Assembly: GCF_042649825.1 (NCBI RefSeq)
Contig: NZ_JBHSAB010000023.1
Span: 1-64,000, forward strand
Direction: 5' to 3'
Source of the DNA: Legionella_C dresdenensis
GTDB lineage: Bacteria; Pseudomonadota; Gammaproteobacteria; Legionellales; Legionellaceae
DNA length: 64,000 nt
The position numbers and the translations under genes were made by a program. The notes under the pieces were generated by a model. That model did not search any database, had not been told where the DNA came from, and was given only the letters and a program-made list of their open reading frames with translations. Numbering within the stretch: position 1 is the first letter of the stretch; every line of letters starts with the position of its first letter. Below, piece after piece: positions 9,518 to 17,996 of this stretch.

Positions 9518-11272
9518 ATGCTTAAATTTATTACCGCGTTACTCTCCGCCAGCACTAAAAAACTCGATAAATCTCTCAAGAATATACCAACCCATCAAAT
9601 CATTCTGGCAACTGCCGCTATACTTTTCTTATTCGACAAATATCCTATGCTTGCAAGGATGTATCGCTCACGCCATAACAGTTCTGTCAAACAGAGCGCA
9701 CTGGACGTAGCCTATGGAATATTTAAAAACCTGCCTCCGCTTAAACAATATATTAATAAGGAACTGGCTCAAAACATCAGTTCAATCAACAAAGAACTGC
9801 AAGCAGAACGAGCCAATATGCGTTTAAAAAAAGAACTTCCAGAAGAAAGTGTTCCTGCGCATGAAATTCTGCAGGCATTTGGTATTGAACCTGCAGCGTG
9901 TAATTATGATTTTTCAGCAGCTCCAAATAAGCCATCTGCGAAAAAGTTAGTTGTTCAGAAAGGAGACGGCCAGGATTCAGGAACGCTTTATGCCGTACAT
10001 ACAGAAGAATTAACTGCTTTATTAAAAGAAACTTTTGCCAGTACCGCTTTATCTAACCCAATGCATAACAAATGGCCTCGTATTAGCGCTATGAGATCTG
10101 AAATTACTCAGTGGGCGCTTAAACTGTTTGGAGGTTCAGAGCATGATTATGGTCTTCTAACCCATGGCGGTACTACAAGTATCATTGAAGCTATGGCCGC
10201 TTATGTGATAGCAGCCCGCAATAGAGGGATTGCGCAGCCTGAGATAGTCATTCCGGAAACAGCACATGCAGCATTCAAAAAAGCGGCTCAGTTGACTGGC
10301 GCCACTTTGATCACTGTTCCCGTTGATCCGAAAACCGGTGCTGTCAGTGCAAAAACAATGGAAAAATATCTTTCTGATAACACTGCCGTTATGGTGGGTT
10401 CAGCGCCGTCTTTTATGTATGGGATTTGCGATCCGATTTCTGAGCTGTCAGAACTTGCCCTGAGAAAAAAGATACCGTTCCATGTAGATGCCTGCCTGGG
10501 AGGCTTTTTAACTGCTTTTGCTGATACATCGGCTAACCCGATGGATTTTCGTTTGCCTGGCGTTACTTCTATTTCAGCAGACTTCCATAAATATGGGCTG
10601 TGCCCAAAAGGTACTTCAATATGTATGTTCCGTAGCGATGCGCCTGCTTTACCGGTTTTTTCCGCCGCTGATTGGGCGGGCGGCTTGTATGCGACTCCCG
10701 GTATCTTGGATGGCTCAACCAGCGGCGCTCGCATTGCTGAAATTTACACTACCATGTCTTACTATGGACACAAAAAATATCGGGAAATAACGAACAACAT
10801 TGTTGAGTTGCGCAAAACGATACAAGGTTTATTTGTTAAATTAACTCAGGAAGATAGCGGGTTGACTGAAAACGATATATATATTTTTGGTGATCCGCAA
10901 TGGTCGGTATTGGGTTTTCGTAGTGCGAACCTCAATTGTTTTTCAATTATGGAGGAAATGAAAAAGAGAGGTTGGGAGCTCAATGCCTTACAAAATCCGG
11001 ATGGATTTCATATGTGTTTGACTCATGTCCACACATTAATGCCAGATTTTGCTAAAAAATTTATTGAGGATTTGCAAAATGCAGTAGCTGCTGTCAAAAA
11101 ATATGGTAAAGATCACAAGCCAGCAAATATCGTGAAAGTTTACGGCAAAATAAAAATGATGCCGAATGAAGTGCAGCAACGAGCATGTGTAGATTATGAA
11201 AAAGCTCGGTTATTTTTTCATGCGGACGTACCCGGTGTTTCCTCAGGAAGTACTTTTACTCCTCAAGTGTAG
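9518..11272 (+). CDS. Sphingosine-1-phosphate lyase-like PLP enzyme
   Basis: Group II PLP-dependent decarboxylase-fold protein that closely resembles eukaryotic sphingosine-1-phosphate lyase and the Legionella Spl/LegS2 effector, which cleave S1P to hexadecenal and phosphoethanolamine. Residues 27-40 are hydrophobic, like the membrane anchor of the eukaryotic enzyme. The PLP lysine is predicted at K358 in SADFHKYGLCPKG. Other signatures are HGGTTSIIEA (216-225), PETAHAAFKKAA and FHVDACLGGF (321-330, Asp324 contacting PLP). The length of 584 is near the Legionella and human proteins. AAAAGGA precedes the ATG at some distance. The TAG stop lies inside a GGGTC palindromic repeat. Whether it is secreted into a host cannot be seen from the sequence. 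Confidence 0.88.
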   Translation: MLKFITALLSASTKKLDKSLKNIPTHQIILATAAILFLFDKYPMLARMYRSRHNSSVKQSALDVAYGIFKNLPPLKQYINKELAQNISSINKELQAERANMRLKKELPEESVPAHEILQAFGIEPAACNYDFSAAPNKPSAKKLVVQKGDGQDSGTLYAVHTEELTALLKETFASTALSNPMHNKWPRISAMRSEITQWALKLFGGSEHDYGLLTHGGTTSIIEAMAAYVIAARNRGIAQPEIVIPETAHAAFKKAAQLTGATLITVPVDPKTGAVSAKTMEKYLSDNTAVMVGSAPSFMYGICDPISELSELALRKKIPFHVDACLGGFLTAFADTSANPMDFRLPGVTSISADFHKYGLCPKGTSICMFRSDAPALPVFSAADWAGGLYATPGILDGSTSGARIAEIYTTMSYYGHKKYREITNNIVELRKTIQGLFVKLTQEDSGLTENDIYIFGDPQWSVLGFRSANLNCFSIMEEMKKRGWELNALQNPDGFHMCLTHVHTLMPDFAKKFIEDLQNAVAAVKKYGKDHKPANIVKVYGKIKMMPNEVQQRACVDYEKARLFFHADVPGVSSGSTFTPQV

Positions 11273-11291
11273 GTTGGGTCGTTGACCCAAC
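11269..11291 (+). repeat. GGGTC-type palindromic repeat that carries the S1P lyase stop codon
   Basis: GTAGGTTGGGTCGTTGACCC followed by AAC. The TAG at bases 2-4 of the repeat (11270-11272) is the stop codon of the S1P lyase. Confidence 0.85.
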
Positions 11292-11315
11292 ATTCGATCT
11301 TGTATAAAGCACCGT

Positions 11316-11341
11316 TGTTGGGTCAAAACGGCCCAACCTAC
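11316..11341 (-). repeat. GGGTC-type palindromic repeat that carries the nuclease stop codon
   Basis: Opposite-facing copy of the preceding repeat. On the minus strand it reads GTAGGTTGGGCC..GACCCAACAA, and its TAG (11338-11340) is the stop of the S1/P1 nuclease. The two repeats face each other between convergent genes and could form a bidirectional transcription end. Confidence 0.85.
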
Positions 11342-12219
11342 ATTGATCCGGACTCACTGGCATTAGCTATCTGGTTAAGCAGAGACGCTAATCGACAACC
11401 AGCTAAAGCAAGCCGTTGCTCGCTGATTTGCTTTACCATATTTTGATAAGCATGGCTCGGTTTTTGGCCGTAGTTGATCTTATACGCTTTTGTTATTGCC
11501 AATTGATAAGATTCATTTGCCCAGGTTTCTGGCGCTAACTGACTCCCAGAAACACTTGGACACGGCCATTTGTCTTCTACTTTGCGCGCTACGCGGGTAA
11601 TCCGGGCTGATGTAATTTTTTTATGGCTATTTAATAAACCCCCGCCTTTGTCCCAATAACCATGCAGGTTAGCAGCGATACTATTGGCTTGCAGGCAATA
11701 CAGATTTCCTCCCATATCGCCCTCTTTAAACTCAGTACTATATAGTGTTACTGCATGCATGGGTTGATGGAGATCGCCGACAACGTGGGTGATAATGCGG
11801 GTATTTATGCCTTTCATATAATCCGGGCTATTTATATCACGAAGTATGGCAACCGCGCTCTTTATTGCAGTAATTCCGTTATCAGGATTCAACGCCGGCG
11901 GTTTAATACCGTCCATTATATAAGGGATATCGATATAATGAATTGTCTTTAAAATCCGTATGTTATGATAATTGACGTTATCAAGCCATACCGCTGCCTC
12001 GACAAAAGAGAGCTTATCAATGCTGTTATTATATTGTAAAAACAGTTTTTTTGCTTCCTGGGTTAAATGGTCAAGCGCTATTTGAGCAATTACCCGATGC
12101 CCCATAGCACTCCAACCGTAAGTGTTCAGCGCAGAAAAACCCAGCATAACAATTGCTAACAGCCGGCTGGGAGATGCTCTTCTAACCAAGATAAGGCGAC
12201 CAGGCAGGCTCTTGGACAT
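11338..12219 (-). CDS. Secreted S1/P1-type zinc nuclease
   Basis: Single-strand nuclease / 3'-nucleotidase of the S1/P1 family. All zinc ligands expected for the family can be seen. The mature protein should begin with the N-terminal Trp of WSAMGHR (Trp1 and His6), followed by THVVGDLHQPMHA (two His and one Asp) and NLHGYWD (His and Asp). A signal peptide with an Arg-rich n-region and the core LLAIVMLGFSAL precedes it and would be cut after TYG. The ATG at 12219 has AAGGAAGG upstream and lies within the end of tolB; a TTG at 12189 is the alternative. The gene follows tolB in the tol operon, where pal usually sits. It ends in a palindromic repeat that supplies its TAG. Confidence 0.88.
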   Translation of the reverse strand: MSKSLPGRLILVRRASPSRLLAIVMLGFSALNTYGWSAMGHRVIAQIALDHLTQEAKKLFLQYNNSIDKLSFVEAAVWLDNVNYHNIRILKTIHYIDIPYIMDGIKPPALNPDNGITAIKSAVAILRDINSPDYMKGINTRIITHVVGDLHQPMHAVTLYSTEFKEGDMGGNLYCLQANSIAANLHGYWDKGGGLLNSHKKITSARITRVARKVEDKWPCPSVSGSQLAPETWANESYQLAITKAYKINYGQKPSHAYQNMVKQISEQRLALAGCRLASLLNQIANASESGSM

Positions 12220-13453
12220 CACCTTCCTTGGTCGGCAAGCGCATACGGATTCGGCCATCAATTGAAACAATCTCCAGCACGCCCCGCTCGCCTTTTCTGG
12301 TTGCATACAGAATTAACCGGCCATTAGGCGCTACTGTAGGCGACTCATCCACTGAAGAAGAAGTCACTGACGTAAGCTGACCGCTATTCATATCCTGGAC
12401 ACCGATATTAAAGCCTTTGTCTTCCCTATGCATCATGACAACGTGTTTTTGATCAGGGGTAAACGATGCGCGTGCGTTATAGTTACCGGCAAATGTCACT
12501 CTGCTTATGCTGCCGTCAGCTAATGACAATTGATAAATTTGCGGTGCGCCGCCGCGGCCAGAAGTAAACAATAACGATTTTCCATCCGGTGAATAGCGTG
12601 GCTCAGTGTCAATCGCATCGCCAAATGTCAGTTGCTTTAAACTGCCATTGGCCAGATTTACACTGTAAATTTTAGGATTGCCGCCTTTTGAAAGCACAAC
12701 CGCCAGCTCCCGGCCATCAGCAGACCAGGCAGGTGCGCTATTAATTCCTGAAAAGTCGGTAACTAGTCGCCGCTTTCCTGTTTCTACGGAAACGGTATAA
12801 ATCTGAGCTTTCTTTTTCTCAAAAGAAACATAGGCTATCTCACGGCCATCAGGCGACCAGGCTGGCGACACAATAGAATCAGATGAAAGTAACAGGCTTT
12901 GTGGGTTATAACCATCAGCGTCAGCAACCTCAAGCGAATAGCGTGCTCGCCCATCCGATGCGCGTTGAACCAGAATATAAGCAATACGAGTTGAAAATAT
13001 TCCGCGTTCGCCGGTCAGTTTTTCATACACCATATCACTGATATGGTGCGCCATAGCACGGACATCATTCCCGTTGATTTGGAAATCGTGGGTTAATAAT
13101 GATTTGCCCTGGGTAACTACATCAAAGAGTTCAAAACTTATATTATAGTGATTACTGCCTACCCGGGTAACCCGTCCTGTCAGCAGGCTATCAGCGCCTG
13201 ACTGCCTTGAAGCATTAATCGCTGCCTGATCATTTCCAGGGCCATAAGTAAGTGGAATAACTTTGAATTGCCCGGAAAAATTAAAATCATGATTGATGAC
13301 ATCCGTTAATTCCCGGCTTGCTTCATCATTACCAAAACTATTGATAGCAATAGGCAGCGCCGAGCTTATTCCCTGAGTTAGCTCAAGATCCAAAGCAAAC
13401 GATACGCTGGATGCGATGAATAAAAAAATTGCTAGAATTCGTCTGTAAACCAC
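12182..13453 (-). CDS. tolB: Tol-Pal system beta-propeller protein TolB
   Basis: Periplasmic protein of the Tol-Pal envelope-constriction system. It has a signal peptide (MVYRRILAIFLFIASSVSFA, cut before LDLELTQG), an N-terminal TolB domain to about residue 160, then WD40-like beta-propeller repeats with the recurring SPAWSPDGREIAYVS / APAWSADGRELAVV / EPRYSPDGKSLLFTSGRGG pattern. Length 423 is normal. It starts two bases downstream of the tolA stop. Confidence 0.96.
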   Translation of the reverse strand: MVYRRILAIFLFIASSVSFALDLELTQGISSALPIAINSFGNDEASRELTDVINHDFNFSGQFKVIPLTYGPGNDQAAINASRQSGADSLLTGRVTRVGSNHYNISFELFDVVTQGKSLLTHDFQINGNDVRAMAHHISDMVYEKLTGERGIFSTRIAYILVQRASDGRARYSLEVADADGYNPQSLLLSSDSIVSPAWSPDGREIAYVSFEKKKAQIYTVSVETGKRRLVTDFSGINSAPAWSADGRELAVVLSKGGNPKIYSVNLANGSLKQLTFGDAIDTEPRYSPDGKSLLFTSGRGGAPQIYQLSLADGSISRVTFAGNYNARASFTPDQKHVVMMHREDKGFNIGVQDMNSGQLTSVTSSSVDESPTVAPNGRLILYATRKGERGVLEIVSIDGRIRMRLPTKEGDVQEPAWSPYLG

Positions 13454-13455
13454 AC

Positions 13456-14457
13456 TTACCCCCTAACGTTTTCAGGACGTACTGTTAAACTAATATCCCT
13501 GAACAGGTTAAATGTTTCAGGATCGGCAGGAACCGGCAATGGCGACGCTTTGTAGATTGCTGTCTGTGCCGATCGATCAAGGACAGAATCACCGCTGCTA
13601 CGAGTCAGGCTAACTTCAAGCACCGCACCGTCTGGTGCAAGGCGAATACGGAACTGACTGGAAAGATTGCCGTCAACATTATCAGGTAAAATCCAGCGAC
13701 GACCAATGGCATTCAGAATTAAAGCCTTGTATTTATCAACTTCACCCGCCATTCTGGTTCTCTTTGCGGCTTCAGCCTGTGCCCTTTCCGCATCGGCCTG
13801 TTGCTGTCTTGCCTGTTCGGCAGCAGCCTGCTCAGCTTTTATTTTTTCCGCAGAAGCCTTAATTTGCTGCTCTTTCTCCAAACGCTGTTTTTCAGCCTGA
13901 GCTAATTGCTCAATTTGCTTTTTCTTTAACTCTGCCAGTTTCTGAGCTTCCTGCTGTTGTTTTTTCTCTAACTGCTGCTGCTTATTCTTAAGCTCTTCCA
14001 AGCGTTTGGCTTCCTGCTCTTTTTGCAGTGCAAGCTGTTTTAAACGTTTTTGTTCTTCTTCCATCTGTTTTTTACGTGCAATAGCGAGTTTTTCGGCTTC
14101 TTCTTTAATTTTGGCCAGCTTTTGCTGCTCCTGTAAACGGGCCTTTCGAGCATCTTCAGCTTGCTTTACCAGTGCCTGTTGCCGGGCTTGCTCAGCCTTT
14201 TTCTGCATTTCCCGCTCTTGCTTTAAACGGTTAACCGTTTCCATCACTTCTTTATTGTCGACACTTACTGCTTTCACAATCTCTGGTTTGGGTTGTTGTT
14301 CAGCCTGAGCTGGGGTAGCCTCACCCAAATGAGTCACATTATCTTTTTGCAACACAGGGCGCTGCGAGCTTGGATCAGTTAATAGCATCAATCCTACAAA
14401 AACATGAAGACAGATAGCCGCAAATAATGCTTTGCGGTAGCTTGGATCAATAATCAT
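13456..14457 (-). CDS. tolA: Tol-Pal system protein TolA
   Basis: Bridges the inner-membrane TolQR motor to the outer membrane. An N-terminal membrane segment (about residues 9-27, KALFAAICLHVFVGLMLL) is followed by a very long Lys/Glu/Gln/Ala coiled helix (about residues 70-235) and a C-terminal TonB/TolA-like domain with LTRSSGDSVLDRSAQTAI. The total of 333 residues is slightly short against E. coli TolA (421), the difference being in the helix. Its ATG overlaps the tolR stop by four bases. Confidence 0.93.
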   Translation of the reverse strand: MIIDPSYRKALFAAICLHVFVGLMLLTDPSSQRPVLQKDNVTHLGEATPAQAEQQPKPEIVKAVSVDNKEVMETVNRLKQEREMQKKAEQARQQALVKQAEDARKARLQEQQKLAKIKEEAEKLAIARKKQMEEEQKRLKQLALQKEQEAKRLEELKNKQQQLEKKQQQEAQKLAELKKKQIEQLAQAEKQRLEKEQQIKASAEKIKAEQAAAEQARQQQADAERAQAEAAKRTRMAGEVDKYKALILNAIGRRWILPDNVDGNLSSQFRIRLAPDGAVLEVSLTRSSGDSVLDRSAQTAIYKASPLPVPADPETFNLFRDISLTVRPENVRG

Positions 14458-14912
14458 CCCGCACTCCCTTGTGGTTCTTCCGAGGAATCAGTAACCAGAC
14501 CAACCTGCTCTGCACCTGCTTTTTTCAGCAAAGCCATTGCACCAACCACTTTACCGTAGGCAACACCCTGGTCGCCTTTTACCAGAACATTAAGCTTCTG
14601 GTTAGCTTCTTTAGCTAATTCAAGTTCGGCTGCAACACGTACTACCAGAGCCTGTGATTCAAGCGGTACGTCAGGCTGGTTGCTGATATTCAGAAAATAA
14701 TCACCCTGCTGATTGACTGATACGATTACCGGCTCCCGATCTTCATTTGACAGCGTTTCACTTGCCGCTTTAGGTAAATCTACAGTAACACCTTGTGTAA
14801 GCATGGGCGCAGTAATCATAAAAATTACCAGCAGCACCAGCATGACATCGATATATGGAACCACGTTAATTTCAGCTATAGGCTTGGTTGATGATGATTT
14901 TTTTCGCAACAT
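14454..14912 (-). CDS. tolR: Tol-Pal system protein TolR
   Basis: ExbD/TolR-family subunit of the proton-driven Tol motor. The single membrane helix carries the essential Asp in INVVPYIDVMLVLLVIFM, and the rest (residues 45-152) is the periplasmic domain with the typical LVKGDQGVAYGKVVGAM. It lies three bases downstream of tolQ and overlaps tolA. Confidence 0.95.
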   Translation of the reverse strand: MLRKKSSSTKPIAEINVVPYIDVMLVLLVIFMITAPMLTQGVTVDLPKAASETLSNEDREPVIVSVNQQGDYFLNISNQPDVPLESQALVVRVAAELELAKEANQKLNVLVKGDQGVAYGKVVGAMALLKKAGAEQVGLVTDSSEEPQGSAG

Positions 14913-14915
14913 GTT

Positions 14916-15590
14916 TTAACCTCTTGCGTTTGCCGAAGTCTGTTGTTCAATCAACGATACAAGTTCTTCCTGAAACACATCATATTTATCAAGTAAGGAA
15001 CCAGCCCGTGTCGAGTAGCGATTATAAGCGATAACAGCCGGGATAGCGGTAAAAAGCCCGAGTGCGGTCGCAACCAGCGCTTCGGAAATTCCAGGCGCTA
15101 CCATGGCAATCGTTGCCTGCTGCGCCTGCCCCAGCGCCTGAAACGATGTCATAATCCCCCAGACGGTGCCAAACAGGCCAACATAAGGTGCAATTGACCC
15201 GACAGAAGCAAAAAACGGCAGGTGTTTTTCAAGTTGCGCGGCTTCTTTGGCATGGCTTATCTGCATGACGCGCTGAATTGGCTCTAATGCGGTCAGACCC
15301 TGCTTACGGGAACGGATATACTCTTTAAAGCCGGCATGGAAAATTGCAGCTATTCCCTGCCGTTTTTCACTATTAGAATCAATATCAGCATATAACGTGC
15401 TTAAATCGCTGCTATCCCAGAAACGATTGACAAATTGCTCGCACTGCGACTTTTTACGTTTAAAATACCACGCTCGCTGCAAGATTAATGTCCATGAAAC
15501 AATTGAAGCAGCAAGTAACAGCAGCATCACGGTCTTAACAACCAGACCTGCTTGCATAAAATAACCCAGTACACTGGCATGGCTACCCAC
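14916..15590 (-). CDS. tolQ: Tol-Pal system protein TolQ
   Basis: MotA/TolQ/ExbB-type subunit of the Tol motor with three membrane helices (about residues 12-35, 130-155 and 165-190), the latter two containing SVGSIAPYVGLFGTVWGIM and ISEALVATALGLFTAIPAV. The start is a GTG (GTGGGTAGC) with GGAGG eight bases upstream; no better ATG exists. Length 224 is normal. It is the second gene of ybgC-tolQ-tolR-tolA-tolB. Confidence 0.95.
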   Translation of the reverse strand: MGSHASVLGYFMQAGLVVKTVMLLLLAASIVSWTLILQRAWYFKRKKSQCEQFVNRFWDSSDLSTLYADIDSNSEKRQGIAAIFHAGFKEYIRSRKQGLTALEPIQRVMQISHAKEAAQLEKHLPFFASVGSIAPYVGLFGTVWGIMTSFQALGQAQQATIAMVAPGISEALVATALGLFTAIPAVIAYNRYSTRAGSLLDKYDVFQEELVSLIEQQTSANARG

Positions 15591-15605
15591 GTTTTATTCC
15601 TCCAA

Positions 15606-16007
15606 CTAGACAAATTGTTTCGGTAAGCGTTTTGGCTTCATTGCGCTATCTATACAGACAACTTTTATCGTTGCCTCGCACAACAGCCTGTTATCCTGAT
15701 TTTCCATTTTTTGTTTAAATACAATGCTGCAACTTCGTACCTGATTCATCCAGGTAGTAATCAATATTTCATCCTCAAGGCGTGCCGGATGGCGATAATC
15801 CAGGTTTACTTCTGTAATTGCCAAATGATAATCGCAACTTGCCAGCCTGGTCAATGAGATCCCATGTTGCCTTAATGCATCCGAACGTGCACGTTCAAAA
15901 AAATTTAAATAACGGGCGTGATAAACAATACCCATAAAATCCGTATCTTCTGCATAAACACGATATTTTTGTGCAAAAAGCTCATTTGCCATGGTGGAAT
16001 TACTCAT
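15606..16007 (-). CDS. ybgC: Acyl-CoA thioesterase YbgC
   Basis: Hot-dog fold thioesterase of the 4-hydroxybenzoyl-CoA thioesterase family, the usual first gene of the tol operon. The active-site region reads YAEDTDFMGIVYHARYLNFF with the catalytic Asp. The start at 16007 overlaps the ruvB stop as ATGAGTAA and gives 133 residues, the normal length. An upstream in-frame start would lie well inside ruvB. Confidence 0.92.
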   Translation of the reverse strand: MSNSTMANELFAQKYRVYAEDTDFMGIVYHARYLNFFERARSDALRQHGISLTRLASCDYHLAITEVNLDYRHPARLEDEILITTWMNQVRSCSIVFKQKMENQDNRLLCEATIKVVCIDSAMKPKRLPKQFV

Positions 16008-17010
16008 GAATAACCGGCTGCAAGCCAAAATGTTGATAAGCAAGTGCGGTGGCAGTTCTGCCCCGTGGCGTCCGCATCAGGAATCCTTGCTGAATCAGGT
16101 AAGGTTCAAGGACATCTTCAATCGTTCCTTTTTCTTCCCCAATTGACGCGGCAATACTTTCAACCCCAACCGGGCCGCCAGCAAAACGCTCAATCACTGC
16201 CAGCAGTAATTTTCTATCCATAACATCAAAACCATTCTGGTCTACATCCAGCATTTTCAGCGCCAGTTGCGCCATTTCAAGTGTGATTATTCCCTTGCCG
16301 CGTACCTCAGCGAAATCACGCACTCGCCTTAACAGTCGGTTTGCTATACGGGGTGTTCCTCGTGAACGTTTGGCAATTTCCCGCGCACCTGCCTCTTCAG
16401 TCTTGACGCCCAGTAAGCGGGCAGAACGGGAAACAATATAAGTTAAAGCATCAACAGAGTAAAACTCCAGCCGCTGCACAATACCGAAGCGGTCGCGTAA
16501 CGGTGACGTCAGCAATCCAGCTCGGGTAGTAGCGCCTATCAGTGTAAAAGGAGGTAATTCAAGTTTGATCGAGCGTGCTGACGGCCCCTCGCCAATCATG
16601 ATATCCAGTTTGTAGTCTTCCATTGCCGGATAGAGAATTTCCTCAATGACAGGGCTTAAACGATGAATTTCGTCGATAAAAAGAACGTCATTTTCTTCCA
16701 GATTAGTGAGCATGGCAGCCATATCGCCCGCCCGCTCCAGAACAGGTCCCGAAGTCTGCTTTAGATTAACTCCCATTTCATGGGCTATTATGCCTGCAAG
16801 CGTGGTTTTACCCAAGCCCGGCGGACCAAAAACCAATACATGATCAAGGGCGTCACAGCGGCGTTTGGCAGCATCAATGAATATACGCATTTGTGAACAG
16901 ACAGCATCTTGACCAATATAATCATCGAGGCTAAGTGGGCGAATGGCGCGATCAATGGCATCTTCCATGGTAACAGCTGCGGCACTGACGAGACGGTCAC
17001 TTTCAAGCAT
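16000..17010 (-). CDS. ruvB: Holliday junction branch migration ATPase RuvB
   Basis: AAA+ motor that drives RuvA-dependent branch migration. Visible motifs are Walker A GPPGLGKTTLA, Walker B LFIDEIHR, sensor 1 GATTRAG and the C-terminal winged helix ending in TPRGRTATALAYQHFG. Length 336 is normal. ruvA and ruvC, which normally precede it, are absent. Upstream of ruvB lies a repeat element containing the N gap, so synteny may be broken there biologically or by assembly. Confidence 0.97.
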   Translation of the reverse strand: MLESDRLVSAAAVTMEDAIDRAIRPLSLDDYIGQDAVCSQMRIFIDAAKRRCDALDHVLVFGPPGLGKTTLAGIIAHEMGVNLKQTSGPVLERAGDMAAMLTNLEENDVLFIDEIHRLSPVIEEILYPAMEDYKLDIMIGEGPSARSIKLELPPFTLIGATTRAGLLTSPLRDRFGIVQRLEFYSVDALTYIVSRSARLLGVKTEEAGAREIAKRSRGTPRIANRLLRRVRDFAEVRGKGIITLEMAQLALKMLDVDQNGFDVMDRKLLLAVIERFAGGPVGVESIAASIGEEKGTIEDVLEPYLIQQGFLMRTPRGRTATALAYQHFGLQPVIHE

Positions 17011-17113
17011 TGTTAACTTAAGTTGTTATTGTTTTCACCCATTCTAACACAGCTTGGGGCGTGCCCCCAATTAATTTTATATATGGCTTATTGACCGCCT
17101 GAGTTATGGGGTG

Positions 17114-17416
17114 TTGGGCTTTACAGCCCATAGCCGTCAAGCTAAGCCAGGTACATAGGAAATTAGAATAGTAAATGTACAAAATTCCTTAACTGACTGC
17201 TATGTGTTTTACAGTCCATATTCGTTCGGCCTGAGGAAAATGCGGAGNNNNNNNNNNNNNNNNNNNNNNNNNNNNNNNNCATTTGTCTCGAAGGCGTGGC
17301 ACTGTACCACAGGCTTCGAGACAGCGCTAAAGCGCTTCCTCAGCCCGAACGATATTGTGAAATATAGAAATTTAATTCCTTAGCTTGACGGCTATGGGCT
17401 TTACAGCCCAACCTAC
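17114..17416 (+). repeat. Composite palindromic element, copy 1 (interrupted by Ns)
   Basis: Bounded by GGGCT-type palindromes (TTGGGCTTTACAGCCCA at the left, GGGCTTTACAGCCCAACCTAC-like at the right, here split by position 17400). The core holds a long imperfect inverted repeat: TTCGGCCTGAGGAAAATGCG pairs with GCGCTTCCTCAGCCCGAA, around an inner hairpin GTCTCGAAG..CTTCGAGAC. This copy carries about 70 extra bases near its left end compared with the copies at 19671 and 42804. Confidence 0.85.
17248..17279. other. Run of 32 Ns (scaffold gap)
   Basis: The flanks (..AATGCGGAG and CATTTGTCTCG..) abut without any missing base in the intact copy near 42870, so the real gap length may be zero. Confidence 0.95.
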
Positions 17417-17422
17417 GTTTTT

Positions 17423-17953
17423 TTATACGGCATTTAGCATAATTTGCGACCGCATTCGGTGTATTCGTGAACGGACTGTGCCTGCCGGGCATTTTAGCCG
17501 GCTTGCGATTTGATCGTAATTTAGTCCGGTTATCACATGCAAATAGAAACAGCGTTGGGATTCAGGTGAAAAATGTTCCACTACTTTATATACGCTTTCG
17601 CTTAACTCCAGCCCTATCAGGTTCGCTTCCGGGGAGTTAGCGTCATCAAATAGCTCTGGCGTTTCTACCTGGCTGAATTCAATTTTTTTAGAACGGTAGT
17701 AATTTTTTATAGTGTTTTGTGTGATCTGATAGAGCCAGGTTTTAAAACTTGATGTCTGATTAAAGTTTTTTATAAAACGAAAAACCTTAAGGCATACTTC
17801 CTGCATTAAGTCCTTAGCTTCATTATAATCCGAAATCTGCGAGCAGATTTGTGCGTAGATTTTCAACCGATAGCGTTTAAGTAATTTATCAATGGCCACA
17901 CGCTGCCCATTTCTTGCCATAATTACCAGTTCGGTATCATTTGTTGTATTCAT
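17423..17953 (-). CDS. ECF-family RNA polymerase sigma factor
   Basis: A sigma-70 family factor of the extracytoplasmic-function type, 176 residues. Region 2 is visible in DYNEAKDLMQEVCLKVFRFI and SFKTWLYQITQNTIKNYYRS (about residues 40-90), and region 4 with its helix-turn-helix in GLNYDQIASRLKCPAGTVRS (about residues 143-165). GGA lies eight bases before the ATG. No anti-sigma gene can be seen: downstream is the repeat element with the N gap and upstream is ygfX. Its regulon cannot be inferred from the window. Confidence 0.9.
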   Translation of the reverse strand: MNTTNDTELVIMARNGQRVAIDKLLKRYRLKIYAQICSQISDYNEAKDLMQEVCLKVFRFIKNFNQTSSFKTWLYQITQNTIKNYYRSKKIEFSQVETPELFDDANSPEANLIGLELSESVYKVVEHFSPESQRCFYLHVITGLNYDQIASRLKCPAGTVRSRIHRMRSQIMLNAV

Positions 17954-17996
17954 GATGGCATTCCATTAATCCTCTTGATTAAATTATCGACACAAA

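Larger units (their letters stand above)
17011..17422. other. Gene-free stretch holding a composite repeat and an assembly gap
   Basis: 412 bases between ruvB and the ECF sigma gene. Most of it is the composite repeat copy at 17114-17416, interrupted by 32 Ns. I see no gene in it. Confidence 0.8.

Noticed and set aside
10288..10734. A 148-codon frame opposite the S1P lyase gene
   Set aside because: It is antisense to a well-supported PLP enzyme and has no independent support.
13862..14308. Open frames opposite tolA giving Ser/Cys-rich or Leu-rich proteins
   Set aside because: They mirror the low-complexity Lys/Gln/Glu/Ala codons of the tolA coiled helix.
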